Positions 17,980 through 30,100 of a DNA stretch of 64,000 bases are shown piece after piece. The notes under the pieces were generated by a model. It did not search any database. It was not told the DNA's origin and was given only the letters and a program-made list of their open reading frames with translations. Positions within the stretch are counted from its first letter, which is position 1. Every line of letters starts with the position of its first letter. The position numbers and the translations under genes are program-made. The stretch covers positions 1,521,501 to 1,585,500 of the forward strand of contig JAWNZC010000344.1 in NCBI GenBank assembly GCA_035771165.1. The letters are read 5' to 3'. The DNA comes from Paragorgia papillata (Eukaryota; Cnidaria; Anthozoa; Scleralcyonacea; Coralliidae).

Positions 17980-20900
17980 TTAGTAACCGTACGGAATGGT
18001 GTTGAAATTTTCTACAATTACTCGTTTATTGTACACTATCCTATAATCCTTGTGCTGTTGTTTTGTGATAACTTGCTTTGTGCTAGTATTCCTGGTAATT
18101 TTGAATGGTATATCTACAGATACTTTCACTGGATCTGTGTTTTCCATATCACACAGAACATTAAGATATACTAAATCACACATAACACTGAAATTAACTG
18201 TTTCCAATGTTTGAAAATTTAAAGTGATACCTCGTATCTTACAACACGTTTTCCCGCTACTAAGTTCATACGAATAGTTCTTCGGGCCACCAGAAACGAA
18301 AGTCGTGATGTAATCACCGTCCAATTCCTCCGTCAATTCGCCCAAATAGACGCCTGTCTCCGGTTCTGGCTCTCCTGGTTTACTCACGTAAATCACAGAG
18401 TCCGTGTCGTAATATAGCACTCTTTCTCCGAGCTGTTCCAACGTGCTGTAGAGCTTTAACCGGGCGTGAGCAGTTGTGAAAGCAGCAATCACCACGTTGG
18501 TCTTGGCATTCGGTTCGATGAAGTTATCTTTGTGTTCATATCGTAGCTCTATGACATCATCACTCACAAACGAAGCATCGATCACTTCTATTTCGTCGGC
18601 CGTCAACATGTCGAAATACTCTTGCGGATCTGTGACGAGCTTTACTTTAGTCATGTTGGTTCTCTGCGCAAATTTCCCTGCAAAACAAAACAAAACAAAT
18701 CAATATCTATCAACAATATTAATGTGCGCGCTCTCTCTAATAAATTTACGTTATTTATTACGATATTTATTACAATATTTGTACTCACCCCAAAAAGAGT
18801 TCAACATGAGCTTCGCCAAAGCACGGAGTCCAGGATTCTTCGCAATTTTTGCACGATCCATGAGAATACCCTCTCGTTGGTTGTACTCGTCGATATACTG
18901 CTGCTTCTTGTCATCGGTGTCACAGCCCTCCGGATAACCGCTGGATTCCTGCTTGATCTTCAGGAATGTGTCGATGTAGTCCTTGAATAGCTCGTTGTTC
19001 TGTTGGGGAAAATGCCACACTTTTTGTATTCCGATCAATCGATATCCTTTCTCCAAAGCTTTCTGTAATTCATTGGTTACCCAAGTACCCTGAATTGCAC
19101 GCTCCTGGTCTGTATGGGTGCATTGCTCCTGGTTCAACCCGTCAGCACAAGTTTGGCACAGCGGGAACATAAGCTTTCCGTGAGCACGATACGGTAGAAC
19201 CGGATGGTAAAGACCACGTGGGGGGAGAACCGTACATTTAACCAAACCGAAATACTCTGTGATATCGCCAAAGTTTTCGGTGATAATCTCAGGATGGCCC
19301 ACGGGATATGAACAGTACTTATTCGTCCCTGGATACAAACTCGTAAAGTCCACATAATGAATTTGCTCATCTTGCTGGCACTGGTGGAACAACTTCGCCG
19401 CGTTCGTACGCCCCCCGTACAGTCCGTGTCTGGGTTCGAGAGGCTCGGAAATTTCAAAATTATCGAAATACGTTTTCATGTCCGAGTTTGCTTCGAGTTG
19501 ACGCTTCAAGTTGCACTCCCACATCTCAATCACGTTGTAACCTTGACGTTTTAGAAAACGCGTTTTCTCGAGCGTGCGCTGATGTAAATCGTGCATGGTT
19601 TGTTGACTGACGGGGTTAACCGTGTCTCGTGCGTAACAAGAGACGCAGCCGTGCCAGAAACACCCATGGAGCTCGTAAACGGTGTTTGACTCTGCATGAT
19701 ACCCATCAACACGATACTGACCGATACGTTGCTCGCCAAAATTTCGAGAGTGACGAATGGAAATATCGTTGCATTGCGCGGTATACGCTAACCACTTTAG
19801 AGCAATAACCGACTGTTTATCGCGAGGTCTATAACCATGTGGAGGAATTACAGCAATCGATTCTTCACGAAGAAAGCTCTTTCGAAAGACTAGGTTGCAT
19901 GCTGAAGCAATTGTGAGACAATTTTCAAACGGATCAATGTTGGTAACAGATCGAAACAGTTCGCGAAATTCAAGACAACACCTCCGGAGGATGTCAACGT
20001 CCGATCGACAATACTTTAAAATTTCTTGTTGAAAATCAAATACGTTTTCGTTGGCTCTCAGGTTATTGTACCACTGGTAAAATTTTGTACGGTCTTCAGG
20101 AGCCATTCCGTCCGGATCGTAATAGCTTGCGTCGGGTAGGGGGCCTCGGTAGTCTTGGTTGGTTTCGGTGTTGAAGTGATGCGGAAAGTAACCTTTGGAA
20201 AGTTCACTCAAACCAAATGTTTTCGGAAAAATTGCTAGCTTCATAGGGATAAAACATAGCGAATCAACAAACTTGATATTCAATGCAGGAACATTTAGTG
20301 TTAAAATCTTTGCACCGTTCATAATAACTTCGGGTACCAAACCATTCTTATGCAAATATTGGAGAATGAAATAACCGTCATATCCCTAGAAATTATGAGC
20401 AATCACTATACTGCCGGAGTTGTTCTCTTGAAATACCCACTCGCAAAATTCATCCCGTGTGTTTGCACCGCTAAACACCCACTCTTGACCGCTTTCGTTG
20501 TGAACAACGCATAAATTCGGTACGTGTTCACCGCCTTCTTGTATACATTCAAAGTCGAAAAACAACAATTGATTGTAACCTCCCTCGCCCCCGTCGTCTT
20601 CATTCTCGTCGCCCCCAACTTCTGCCTCATCGTCTACTAAATCATTCGTGTCCGATCGCGTTTGATGAGTAGTTCTTCTTTTCTTTGCCGGTTGAATGTA
20701 ACATTGGTGATCCTCGGGATCTACGTATTTTTGGCATACAGTACATCGAACAAGTCCGCAATTGTGTTTCTCTGGCTGTTCGTTAGCTTTCCTCGCCACA
20801 TGGTTGCAGTGTTGACATTTCACAACGGATGCGCAAATTGGTCGCTTATCACCTACCGCTGCTTTATGCCGATCGAAACATTCCTGGCTCTTGAAAAACC

Positions 20901-22329
20901 GGCCGCAATCTTCGCAAAATACCCAGTTCGTTATCGGACAGTTTTGTGTATGGCATAACTTGCACGTATCTCCGCAGATATGGTCTTCGATGTTATCATA
21001 ACCTTTCTTACATACGTGGCAGTACTTCTTACGAGCCAGAAAAGCTGGCATGCTTGTAATTACGTCATAATGGTTATCGTGGGCGTAAAGATAAATACGC
21101 TTCGGTGCCTCGGGGCCAGAGTAAATAAGTGCATTCAAATGCTCTTTCGAGATAATGTTTATCTGGTAATCGGTCAAATAGACTTGAAACTTTTTCACTT
21201 CTTCGATACCGCACTGCTCGAGTGGTACGCCGGCATTTTCATGCAGATCGTGAGCAAGGTTACCTTGCAACGGGCCACGGGTATTCTTTATGTAAAGACA
21301 TCTCTCGTCGTTGTCGACTTTGGCTTTCGCTACGACGATTGATCGCCTAAGACAAAGATCGTCTTTGTTCTGAATACGGACGATACAGTGTTTTCGTGTA
21401 AGATACTTATCGAGGTTAGCAATCTTTCGCTTTCTTCCCGTTCCGCCGTGTGGCATCTCAACATGGATGATATTGACGGTAATCGAATCATCTAACTTAA
21501 ACGAATCATTCGACTGAATTACTCTTTCGATTTCGGCTAAGATTCTCTCGACGGTTAATCTTTCACGAGGCATAAATGCTAATGAAATGGGATATTCGAG
21601 TTGGGGAGAATGCATAATAAACCTGACTTGATCATGCATAGCAATACCATTGGTTACGCGATCGAGTAGGCTTTCAAACACATCATGTAACTGTCTCAGG
21701 ACATCAGGCAAGCCTTGGACTTGCAAATCGCCAAACTGAACACGATAATCAAGGCCCGTGGTCTTAAACTTTTTCACGCGCACTTGCTTAACGGACTTAA
21801 TTGTAAATAACGGAACAGTTTTAGATCTCTTACTTGGTATTGATTCCGTACTTGCATGTTCAGCGGCTCGTTTTCGGCTTCCTTCTCCGGTCTGGATAGA
21901 TGCCTCGGGTATCGACGGTTCACCAGAGACTTGACAATCAGAAATATCCACTAGTTCGGCCATAAATGAATCGTCGTTCCAATCCATTCTGAAGGATTCG
22001 TGTTGCTCGTTCGACCAACCATCCATTAACGAGGGTATCGCCGGTTCGGGGGCATGACCGCTGGGGATATCGTCCATCTCGGCCATAAACGAATCATCGT
22101 TCCAATCTCGCTTGAAGGATTCGCGTTGCTCGTCCGACCAACCATCCATTAACGCCGTAGAAATCCCACAACGTTCGTTCTCCAAATCACGCTCCAAGGC
22201 ATTCGACAATATAGTAATACGTTGCAACAAGGCTGCTTCCTTATGCTTCTCTTCGAAATCAAAGAGCCATTCCAGCGCCTCAATTTCTTCGACGGTTGTA
22301 CAACCTTTAATCACATCGACAAGATCCAT
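17980..22329 (-). pseudogene. Protein-primed DNA polymerase B gene with one intron and one in-frame stop
   Basis: Coding runs from ATG 22329 to 18789 and from 18677 to 17980, with a 111-base GT-AG intron between. The total is 1413 codons including the stop. The N-terminal third has two near-identical MDGWS..ESF..DWNDDSFMAE repeats, a basic nuclear-localisation-like stretch and several CxxC zinc pairs. The exonuclease motif FFDFEC follows, then motif A (DFTSLYPG), motif B (KLMLNSFWG across the splice junction) and motif C (YYDTDSV, about residue 1270). It would replicate the linear element from a terminal protein. A TAG stop at 20386-20388, within a conserved exonuclease-region block, breaks the frame. 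Confidence 0.9.
18678..18788 (-). other. Intron in the DNA polymerase gene
   Basis: On the minus strand the sequence begins GTGAGTAC and ends TTTTGTTTTGCAG. Removing it keeps the reading frame exactly between conserved motif B and the C-terminal exon. It is 111 bases long, consistent with short animal introns. Confidence 0.85.
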
Positions 22330-22331
22330 TG

Positions 22332-22431
22332 CTGTTCAAGAAACAAAACGTGTATTAGACTCAGATAAAATATATAAATACATATAAGGAGCATAATAAA
22401 AGTATATAAATTGTACACGAAAATAGCTTAC
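22332..22431 (-). other. Candidate 5'-UTR intron upstream of the polymerase ATG
   Basis: On the minus strand GTAAGC at 22431-22426 and a final CAG at 22334-22332 lie just before the ATG at 22329, in TTTGTTTCTTGAACAG context. If used, this 100-base intron would end two bases upstream of the start codon. The evidence is the splice consensus only. Confidence 0.5.
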
Positions 22432-22499
22432 CTTTCAATCAGACAATAAAAAGACTTCGCGAAAATAATTCTCCAAGAAAACACTATCCAAAACGGTAA

Positions 22500-22705
22500 A
22501 CTCCACAAGTAAAACACTTTAGGAAAAGTAGCAACTATAGGAAATCACCGAGCTTATATAGCTTCATGTATACTATAACTATCCCAATCTTGCCCAATCA
22601 TGTCACAGGTGTTCGTCATGCGTGAGTCATTCGTGAGTCATGCTGAATATTAATGAGGCGGTATCCCTTTGTATGCTGAATGGGGGGGGGGGGGGGTCAT
22701 CTACT
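22500..22705. repeat. Right terminal inverted repeat of Polinton I
   Basis: From the CTCCACAAGTAAAACACTTT block to the terminal TCATCTACT, this is the inverse of the left terminus plus its sub-terminal extension. It has only two GTGAGTCAT units. The target duplication AGGGAG follows at 22706-22711. Confidence 0.88.
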
Positions 22706-22711
22706 AGGGAG
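22706..22711. repeat. Right 6-bp target duplication AGGGAG of Polinton I
   Basis: This is an exact repeat of 1382-1387. The LINE reading broken at 1387 continues from 22712 on the minus strand. Confidence 0.92.
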
Positions 22712-22880
22712 ATTTACGCAGATTTCTTACTCTTTTTTCTACTATTGGTTGAATATCTTCATCCAGGAGTACTAGTCAAGCATATCATCGACATTGTCAG
22801 CTGCGTCAATGATAGACCAGGGAGCTTCTTTCAAGTCTAAGAGATAAGCGTTTCTATCAAAGTTTTTAAAGTTTCTATAA
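22712..22880 (-). mobile_element. N-terminal-side remainder of the LINE interrupted by Polinton I
   Basis: The minus strand reads a NAYLLDLKEAPWSIIDAADN segment and a VDDMLD..SWM block, typical of the endonuclease-to-RT linker. It leads directly into the PWLSTTIAN part at 1387 once the Polinton is removed. It contains stops, and the LINE is 5'-truncated near 22880, where it abuts a C2H2 gene. Confidence 0.75.
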
Positions 22881-23491
22881 CCTTTAATCCAAAATTATCT
22901 TTGTTGTAGGCAAGTCGTACGGAAGTTTCGAGGTTGTAGAAAGGATTGGTCGCGACATTATCTTCTTCAAAAATTTCTTGCAATCCAGGAACGTCTTGGT
23001 AGTTCATGTTGGAGTTGTTGAGACAATCTTGTACCATCGTTTTGACGACTTGTTTCTTGTACAGTGGTCTTGGTGTTGGACAGAACACTGTCAACTGTCG
23101 ACTTTGGTAGAGTACAATCTTCCTGAAGTTTTAAGATGTACAAAGCACCTGACCTCGTAGTTGGATCTTCAACATGTTCCAATTCATTGTTAGCTTCATC
23201 GCCTATTTCTCTATCAATATTGTCCCTTGGAAAATTGTCTTCATATTCAGCTGTAGGTGGCTCATGCGTAGGGTGCTTTTGTTGTAATTGCTTTATCCTG
23301 GAGTAATATTTTGTGAACGTTTTAGTAGAATTATGTGCGCCGCATATAATGTGGACGTTTGGATCGTTGCGGTGACATCGGCCAATGTGGTTTAAAAGTT
23401 GTTTCCGAGGCAAATTTTTCACAAATACGACACTTCCAAGGCATCCTTCCATCCGAAATTTATAGTTTATGATCGGAATTTGCTTGACCAA
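22837..23491 (-). pseudogene. C2H2-finger protein gene of a transposon-associated family, frameshifted
   Basis: The minus strand reads a C-x4-C-like/CH finger region (LNHIGRCHRNDPNVHIICG), a linker, then ALYILKLQEDCTLPKSTVDSVLS. In a second frame it reads DVPGLQEIFEED, TNPFYNLETSV and a YNKDNFGL end. This block order matches a family of C2H2 proteins repeatedly seen near mobile DNA in invertebrates and fish. The member at 61204-61764 shares the KF/YLL..REE....S....V..S pattern. A frame change near 23090 and truncation by the LINE near 22870 indicate decay. Function unknown. Confidence 0.6.
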
Positions 23492-23934
23492 TCGGAGGGG
23501 GCAAAATCCTTTGTGGCGCGAACCTCGCCCTTATAAGGGAGGTCCAGACGCCATTGTTTTCTCTTTCGCCTTTTCCTTTGGAGCCGCGAGGACTTCACTT
23601 TTTACAGGAATGTAAAAGTTTTGAATAGTTTATATATACAGGTATGTCATCAAAAACTGATAGATGTTGGTATATTTAGGTGCGTATAGCTCAATAACAA
23701 TGTCAATTTAACGATAACTTGTCTGAATTTTTAGGCAAATTTTGGTTGAGAAGTAAAAGAACCAAACGTAGTCGTTGTTGTTCTGTCTCTTTCATCTACA
23801 CTGTCTGCAAAACTGTCTGCAGGTGAAATTTGTTTTGACATATTTTTCTTTTATTTAGTTGTGCCTCAACTCTAGTTAGTAAAGAGTTAGTTAATAAGGT
23901 TATTTATTGTTAATTTATTTTTTGTTAAAATAGG
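23492..23934. promoter_or_regulatory. Probable divergent promoter region
   Basis: The 440 bases lie between a minus-strand gene start (about 23491) and the plus-strand exon at 23935. GC content is raised near 23500-23590 (GGCGCGAACCTCGCCC), and a pyrimidine-rich TTTTCTCTTTCGCC tract follows. A plus-strand splice acceptor (TTGTTAAAATAG) precedes 23935, so an untranslated first exon probably lies within this stretch. Exact start sites cannot be read from sequence alone. Confidence 0.4.
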
Positions 23935-24012
23935 ATGGACGAAAAGTTAAAAGAAGAACTGATAAGTGGTGGCGTAGATGAAAGTGTAGTCGCCATCTTG
24001 GAAGATCAAAAG
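23935..24012 (+). CDS. First coding exon of a SAM-like host gene
   Basis: ATG at 23935 follows a splice acceptor, and 26 codons (MDEKLKEELISGGVDESVVA...EDQK) end exactly at a GTAAGAG donor (24013). The pattern of an acidic amphipathic start, then GV.E....LE.Q, resembles the first helices of SAM-like domains in invertebrate SAM-domain genes. It is in frame with the next exon at 24367. Whether the gene is whole is unknown. Confidence 0.55.
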
Positions 24013-24366
24013 GTAAGAGTTTCTTCTTTTTTTTAATTTGTCTTGTAAAACATGCAATAGGAATCAAACCAAGGTCGACAGACAAAAACTCACAAAAAAA
24101 TATAGGTTTTACTTGATTTGTCTATCTATCGTTGATTTTACCAAAAAAGAACCAAAAGGACAAGGCACAAGACAAGACCAAGCGCAAGACAAGTCCAAGG
24201 TCCGAAATAGTCCGGTTTTCATTTAGACGCAACGGTGTCGTAACGGTCGCTGATGCAAAGTTTGCACAGGTTTCTATAATTAAAGAATGCGCTTTGTTTT
24301 TGTGATGAATGGTTATATATTGGATACCAATAATCTATATTTCTATTTTTCCTGCTATTGATATAG

Positions 24367-24501
24367 CTAACTGACTGTGCTCTTTTGGAGGAGGTAGAGA
24401 TCACGGTACTAATTTTGTGCGGGATAAGGGCTGGAGATGCCATGCATATAAAAAGGATTAGCATGTGTACGCAAATGTACGCATCAACAAAAACAGATGA
24501 G
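24367..24501 (+). CDS. Second exon of the SAM-like host gene
   Basis: This 135-base exon is bounded by ATTGATATAG acceptor and GTAAGC donor, phase 0 on both sides. It encodes LTDCALLEEVEIT...GIRAGDAMHIKRIS, consistent with the last helices of a SAM-like fold. The following intron would have to contain the whole block of nested insertions starting at 24804. The next exon of the same gene is not identified with certainty; 57660-57812 is a possible candidate. Confidence 0.5.
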
Positions 24502-24797
24502 GTAAGCATGTAAAATTTCAAACTTAACTTAACTTAACTTAACATGTAACTTAGATTTTTGTTTGGTTTTAATGAAAAGTAAGCTTATACAAAAGTTGTG
24601 TGCGCGACTGAGTGAAGTACCATAAAAATAAAGGATAAAGGATAAAAAATAGACAGTGGGTTCACTGTTACGACTATTATTAGGTAAACGCAGGACTATT
24701 TATTCGTATGTATGTATAATTGTATTCGTATAATTGTATTTCCATTTTCGTAAGGTTTATTTTGTAATGCAGTATAGTATAGTATATGTATAGGTTG
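24502..24797. other. Intron sequence, no gene
   Basis: AT-rich DNA with a CTTAACTTAACTTAA pentamer run (24522-24541) and a TATAGTATAGTATATG run (24774-24790). No coding signal seen. Confidence 0.5.
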
Positions 24798-24803
24798 TCT
24801 AGA
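24798..24803. repeat. 6-bp target duplication TCTAGA of Polinton-type element II (left)
   Basis: TCTAGA at 24798-24803 recurs at 43721-43726, directly outside inverted AGTAGATAAACCCCCC termini. The hexamer is palindromic, which slightly weakens it as proof of a duplication. Position and length fit Polinton integration. Confidence 0.8.
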
Positions 24804-25084
24804 AGTAGATAAACCCCCCATATAGCGTATCAAAGGGATGCCGCCTCATTAATATTCAGCATGACTCACGAATGACTCACGAATGACGAACGCCTGTGAC
24901 GTGATTGGGCAAGATTGGGATAGTTATAGTATACATGAAGCTAAATAAGCTAGGTGATTTCGTATAGTTGCTACTTTTCCGAAAGTGTTTTACTTGTGGA
25001 GTGTACTGGCTAGAATTATTGCCAACTAAACCCTAGTTCATGAGCGAGGAAATTGTAGGAAGATAGAATGAGGAATCACTTCTA

Positions 25085-25307
25085 CAATCCTGGACATAAA
25101 TTATTGGCAAAAGGGTAAAAAATTCATAAATTCCATTGAGATTCCCCCCTCTCCCCCATTATCAATATTGATTGTTGGATTCCAGACCAGATGACTTAAG
25201 AAAGCATTGATATTGGGGGGAGGGGACCGACTTTGAGGGGAGGGGCCCCCAAAAAGTTAGATTTTGAAGAAAGAACTGGTTTTTGCCACTTTTTTTGTCC
25301 AGGATTG
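25085..25307. mobile_element. 223-bp MITE with TA duplication
   Basis: Inverted termini CAATCCTGGACA are flanked by TA on both sides (25083-25084, 25308-25309), as in Tc1/mariner-derived MITEs. The interior is non-coding with a C-rich CCCCCCTCTCCCCC patch. It sits inside the left arm of element II. Confidence 0.75.
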
Positions 25308-25644
25308 TAGAAGTCGTGAAAAGAACGATTTTAAGTGTCGAAATATGAACTAAAGGCAAAGCGATATTTATTACTTTGAAAGCGTTGCTAGGTTAACTGG
25401 AGTACAAACAGTAGAATCATTGCTTACTAAACCCTTGTTTATAAGTGAAGAAATCGTGAGAAGATACAATGAGGAATCACTTTGAGAAGCCGTATATAAG
25501 ATACGTTCGAATCTATTCGAAAAGTCGTGAGCTAAGGGGTTTAAAGCGTATTAACACTGGCAAATAGCAACGTAAAGCTTGTATGTGAATATTATATTAG
25601 ATATTTGGTTCGCTTTTGTGGTATTTATACGAGAACTGTGAAGG

Positions 25645-26285
25645 AAGATAAGGGGAAGATAAGAGGAAGATAAGGGGAAGATAAGGAAGATAAGGGGAAG
25701 ATAAAGGAAGATAAGGAAGATAAAAGGAAGATAAAAGGAAGATAAGGGGAAGATAAAGGAAGATAAGGGGAAGATAAGGAAGATAAAAGAAAGATAAGGG
25801 AAAGATAAAGGAAGATAAGGGGAAGATAAAGGAAGATAAGGAAGATAAAGGAAGATAAGGGGAAGATAAGGAAGATAAAAGGAAGATAAGGGGAAGATAA
25901 GGAAGATAAAGGGAAGATAAAGGAAGATAAGAGGGAAGATAAGGAAGATAAAAGGAAGATAAGGGGAAGATAAAGGAAGATAAGGGGAAGATAAGAGGAA
26001 GATAAAAGGAAGATAAAAGGAAGATAAAAGGAAGATGGAAGATAAAAGGAAGATAAAAGGAAGATAAGAGGAAGATAAGGAAGATAAGAGGAAGATAAAA
26101 GGAGGATAACTAAGATAAGAGGAAGATAAATGGAAGATAAGGAAGATAAGGGGAAGATAAGAGGAAGATAAAAGGAAGATAAGGAAGATAAGGAGAAGAT
26201 AAGGAAGATAAGGGGAAGATAAAGGAAGATAAGGGGAAGCTATGGAAGATAAGAGGAAGATAAGAGGAAGATAAGGAGAAGCTCG
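25645..26285. repeat. Purine-rich minisatellite of GGAAGATAA/GGGGAAGATAA units
   Basis: About 640 bases consist of 8-11-base units differing in the number of G, A or GA bases before AAGATAA. The plus strand is almost pure purine with single T residues. A short GC-rich tandem CGGAGCCAAGAGCCGA follows at 26283-26335. The long reading frame on the minus strand (LSSSYLPLIF repeats) is a by-product. Confidence 0.95.
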
Positions 26286-26740
26286 GAGCCAAGAGCCGAG
26301 GGATCGGAGTCGCGCGGAGCCAAGAGCCGAAGGCTCGGAGCCGCTCAGAGCTGGCAACGGTTTTGATATGGTAACACTGCTAATGACCTTCTCGCCCGAA
26401 CATGCCCACGCATGAATACCTCATCATGCCCCTTATTATCCTCCTTTAACCCACCAAAACAATTAAATATTCTACCATATATGCAAATCTGTGGTGTTTT
26501 GCTCATTAGTGACATTTAATGAGTTTCTAATGGCTTTTCTCCTTTGTGTTCTACACGTACGAGTCTGATTTTTTTATAAGCTACCAAACTATAGCATCGA
26601 ATTATTTAACCAAGCTCTGTAATATTCCGAAGTAAATTAAATATATTTAGACTAACAACTCGCTAAGAGTTATCATCCAAAGCGAACCTTGGTGAACTTT
26701 GCACAGTTCTTAAACGTATAAACACCACAAAAGCGAACCA

Positions 26741-26745
26741 AATGT
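26741..26745. repeat. 5-bp target duplication AATGT of the BEL element (left)
   Basis: AATGT at 26741-26745 and again at 43611-43615 flanks the two LTRs. Joining the outer flanks gives a sequence that matches the inverted arm near 25600, confirming the site. Confidence 0.88.
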
Positions 26746-26999
26746 TGGAAATTCGTAGTCGCAACACTATTCACATATATAGTTTTAGTTCTCTTTAGTC
26801 ACCATCACAATTCACAAAATTAAGTAGCTCACGCTTTGTCGAAGATACTCTATCACACACTGGTACGGCTATCAACTATATCCTTATTACATATTTTTAT
26901 GGATTATATCTAATTATACCGGTATTTCTGGCATGCTAGTGACGTCTCCATCCCTAATTGAATAGTTGTCATATACATGTTCTTAAAATATTTGACACA
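26746..26999 (-). repeat. BEL element 3' LTR
   Basis: This begins TGGAAATTCGTAGTCGCAAC and ends ATATTTGACACA, and differs from the partner LTR by only a few bases (for example A/G at the third base). Confidence 0.92.
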
Positions 27000-27010
27000 C
27001 TCCCCACATT
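27000..27010 (-). promoter_or_regulatory. Candidate polypurine tract of the BEL element
   Basis: On the minus strand ATGTGGGGAG directly precedes the 3' LTR. A short G-rich purine run here is the expected plus-strand primer of an LTR element. Confidence 0.6.
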
Positions 27011-27145
27011 TGTCTCGGAAGAGACAAATGTTCCTTTCTAGTGTTCGTGTCCATAGCAACAAAACAATTTATAGTAAACAAACAAGGAACATATGTCATT
27101 TAGACTAAATTTAAACGTTCTATATATGAGAATTGTAGGTTAACA

Positions 27146-30100
27146 TTAATCGCGTTCTTCTTCTGTAATTGCCATGATCCGATCTCTGGCTTCTGCAGCT
27201 GCCTGTCGCTTCGCTTTGAGCATGAAATCAGGTGCTTCAGCGTTCAGTTTCATCGACCTTTTCGATTTCACCATATCACATGATAATTCTAGCAGGTAGA
27301 GATGCTGAACAGGTCTTTCGAATTCCGAATCTCCTACACGTACCCTTGCTGCGCGTACGACACCGTCCACTCCAGGAATGACTTTCTCGACGACTCCCAT
27401 TCTCCATTTCCCACGATTTTTCTGCTCTGATTTGATGATCACCACCTCACCTAGAGTTGGCGTAGTTGACTTGCCATCGTGTTTGAGGTTATGACGTTCA
27501 CGTAGCCCTTTCAAATATTCTCCGGTCCATCGACGCCAAACAGCTTCCTTGCAACGTCGGAGATACTTGGCTCGTTGCCGAAGATCTTTTGATTACAAGC
27601 GATGAGGTTCTAACTCCGGTAGAGGATTGGGTCGACCAAACAACAACATATTTCGGGTTAAGACAGGAAACTGAACATCATCCTCAACATAGCTCAACGG
27701 CCGATTGTTGAGGGTCACTTCCAAATCCAAGATCACCTCCCGTAACTCTTCCAAGGACAGAAAACCATTTCCAATGGTCTTATAAAGGGACTGCTTAATA
27801 AGTCCGCTTTGTCTTTCGAACTGGCCGCCCCACCAGGGGGCGCGACTCAAGTTAAACTGCCACTTGATGTCTTCTCTCGCCAAGAATTCATTGGCACGCT
27901 CGTCCTTCATCACTGCTCTGAGCCATCTCGTTGCTCCAACAAATGTTCGACCATTGTCAAAGTTAATCTTCTTAGGACGACCATGACGCGCTATCAATCG
28001 TTTCAAACTTTGTAGGAACTCCGGTGTTTCCATGCAGGTCAACACTTCCAAATAGAGTGCACGCGTAAGGCTGCATGCATAAACCACCATGTAGGCCTTC
28101 CCTTCTTGATTCTTCTTCTTTCGATATTTTATTGGCCCTGCGAAATCTACTCCTATGATCTCAAATGCTTCAGACCCTTCGGTGCGATCAGTTGGTAGTT
28201 TGCCTGGTGGAGGGGTGGCGAAAGCTTTGGCTTGAAACCGAGAGCATCCCTTGCAGGACTTGATGATTTTGTTGGCCAGTCGTCTTAGACGAGGTACCCA
28301 GTATTGTTTCCTCACTTCCATCATGGTAAGACCGATTCCTCCGTGCAAGGTTTTCAGATGTGCTTCCGTGATGAGCTTCTTGGTAAATGAATGAGAGTCT
28401 GGCAAATAAATTGGATACTGTCCCTGGATCCTACCCCGACACTCGAGTATACCTTCGTTGTTAGGTTGGAGATTCAATTGCAGTCTATCTCTTTCGAACT
28501 GGTCTGAACCTTGCGAGCTCTGCTGCTGTGCACGTTTAACCCAAAATTGTATTTGCATCTCGATCTCTTTAGTCGATAACGATTCCTTGACTCGCTTTTT
28601 CTTGGTTGTCCTGGCGTTTCTCATAAATCTAGCTATCCAGGCACACACTCTCATCGTTTTCCAGAAGTGAAACTTCTCAAGGACAGCATCAAGCTCATCA
28701 CTCACGACTTGGATCAGTGCGAAGATTTCTTTCACGACCTTCTCTTCAACTCGGCTTTCCAGTGTAGTACTGGTTGTAATGTCTGGCGGCCACCGTTCAC
28801 TGTCCGATAACCAGGCTGGTCCGTTCCACCATAAATCTTTCTGGGTCACCATTCCACCTCTGCTTCCCAGATCGGCTGGATTCTCTCTAGTGTTGACGTA
28901 ACGCCACTTTACGTCGGAATGCTGATTAATCTTCTGAACTCGATTTTCCACGAATTGCTTGTAGCTCCCATTTCCACGAATCCAATGAAGGGCTACACTG
29001 ATATCAAGCCAGCATAGTTGTTGACTAACATGGAACCCCTCAAGCGCATTCTTCACGTTGGTGATCAAATTAAAAGCTTTGATAATCTTGCTTTTGCTGC
29101 AACCAACCCTTGACTTACTCCCGACTGCTGAAATACGACTGCATAGACTGCGGCAGCAACACCTTTTCCGCTTGCATCACCAAAGGAATGAAGATGAATG
29201 TCGTCGATTTCTTCGCGATGGGCAGCTAAGCATCTGTTGGTCGTAGCGTTGATCGGTAAGCTTTCTTCCCACCGCATTAATTTTCGCGACAGTTCAAGAG
29301 ACAATTTGGCATCCCAGGCCAATTTAGCGTTGCAGGCATCACGATAAAGTAGCTTACCAGTAAGGGTAACAGGAGACACCAATCCTAGTGGATCGTAAAT
29401 TCTCGCGACTTTTCCGAGAATCCCTCTCTTCGTTGGCTCGGCAGGAACAGATGGAAATTTGACCCCAATGCTGTCTTCTTCTTTGTTCCACGTAAGACCT
29501 AGCATGCTCGCTTCCTCCCCCTTGGGAACTCCCAGTTGCTGCTTCGCAAACGTCTCCGTCTCACCCTTGCTCATGTTGGTAGATGACTCGAGCTCTCGTA
29601 CGTTCGAGTGCCATTTGTGCAGATCAAAGTTTGCGTTGGCAAAGATCTCAGTCGTTGTGGATTTAAGTCGTCTTGCTTCGTCTTCGTTTACTCCCCCACT
29701 AAGCAGGTCGTCGACGTAAAGGCTCTTCCCAATTTCGTGAACAATTTTTGGGTAGACTGTTCGATAGTTCTCCAAATGATATTGGATCACTCCTCCCAGC
29801 AAGAATGGCGATGGGGCCAGTCCAAATAAGGCCCCTGTGAAACGAAGAACTTCGATAGTCTTTGTTTGACAATTTTTGAACCAGTGGAACCTGAGTGCGT
29901 CCCGATCTTGCACACGGATTCTCACTTGTAGAAATGCCTGTTTGAGATCACCGGTAATCGCCACTGGGTGGAAACGCGCCCTCACCAGTACGTTCCATAA
30001 ATGATTTTGTAAGGGGGGTCCTGGATTTAGGCATTCGTTTAAGGATGGCGAGTTGTCACTGGCACGAGCGGATGCATCGTACACTATCCGTAGTTTGGTG

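Larger units (their letters stand above)
1388..22705. mobile_element. Polinton I (Maverick/adintovirus-like large DNA transposon)
   Basis: This is a 21.3-kb element with termini AGTAGATGAC followed by a C run, ending in the inverse, and a 6-bp TSD. It carries the core Polinton set: retrovirus-like integrase, capsid proteins, adenain-like protease, FtsK/HerA-type ATPase and protein-primed PolB. It also has accessory GRF-zinc-finger and Bcl-2-like genes. Rightward genes occupy 2.1-13.3 kb and leftward genes 13.4-22.3 kb, converging near 13.3 kb. Removing the inserted hAT, LINE and Kolobok-like elements (about 8 kb) leaves about 13.3 kb, a little below the usual 15-20 kb. Stops and frameshifts in several genes indicate an old, non-autonomous endogenous copy. 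Confidence 0.93.

Noticed and set aside
25551..26357. Hydrophobic 268-codon LSSSYLPLIF frame, resembling a membrane protein
   Set aside because: Translation of the AAGATAA minisatellite; the repeat-unit indels are not multiples of three.
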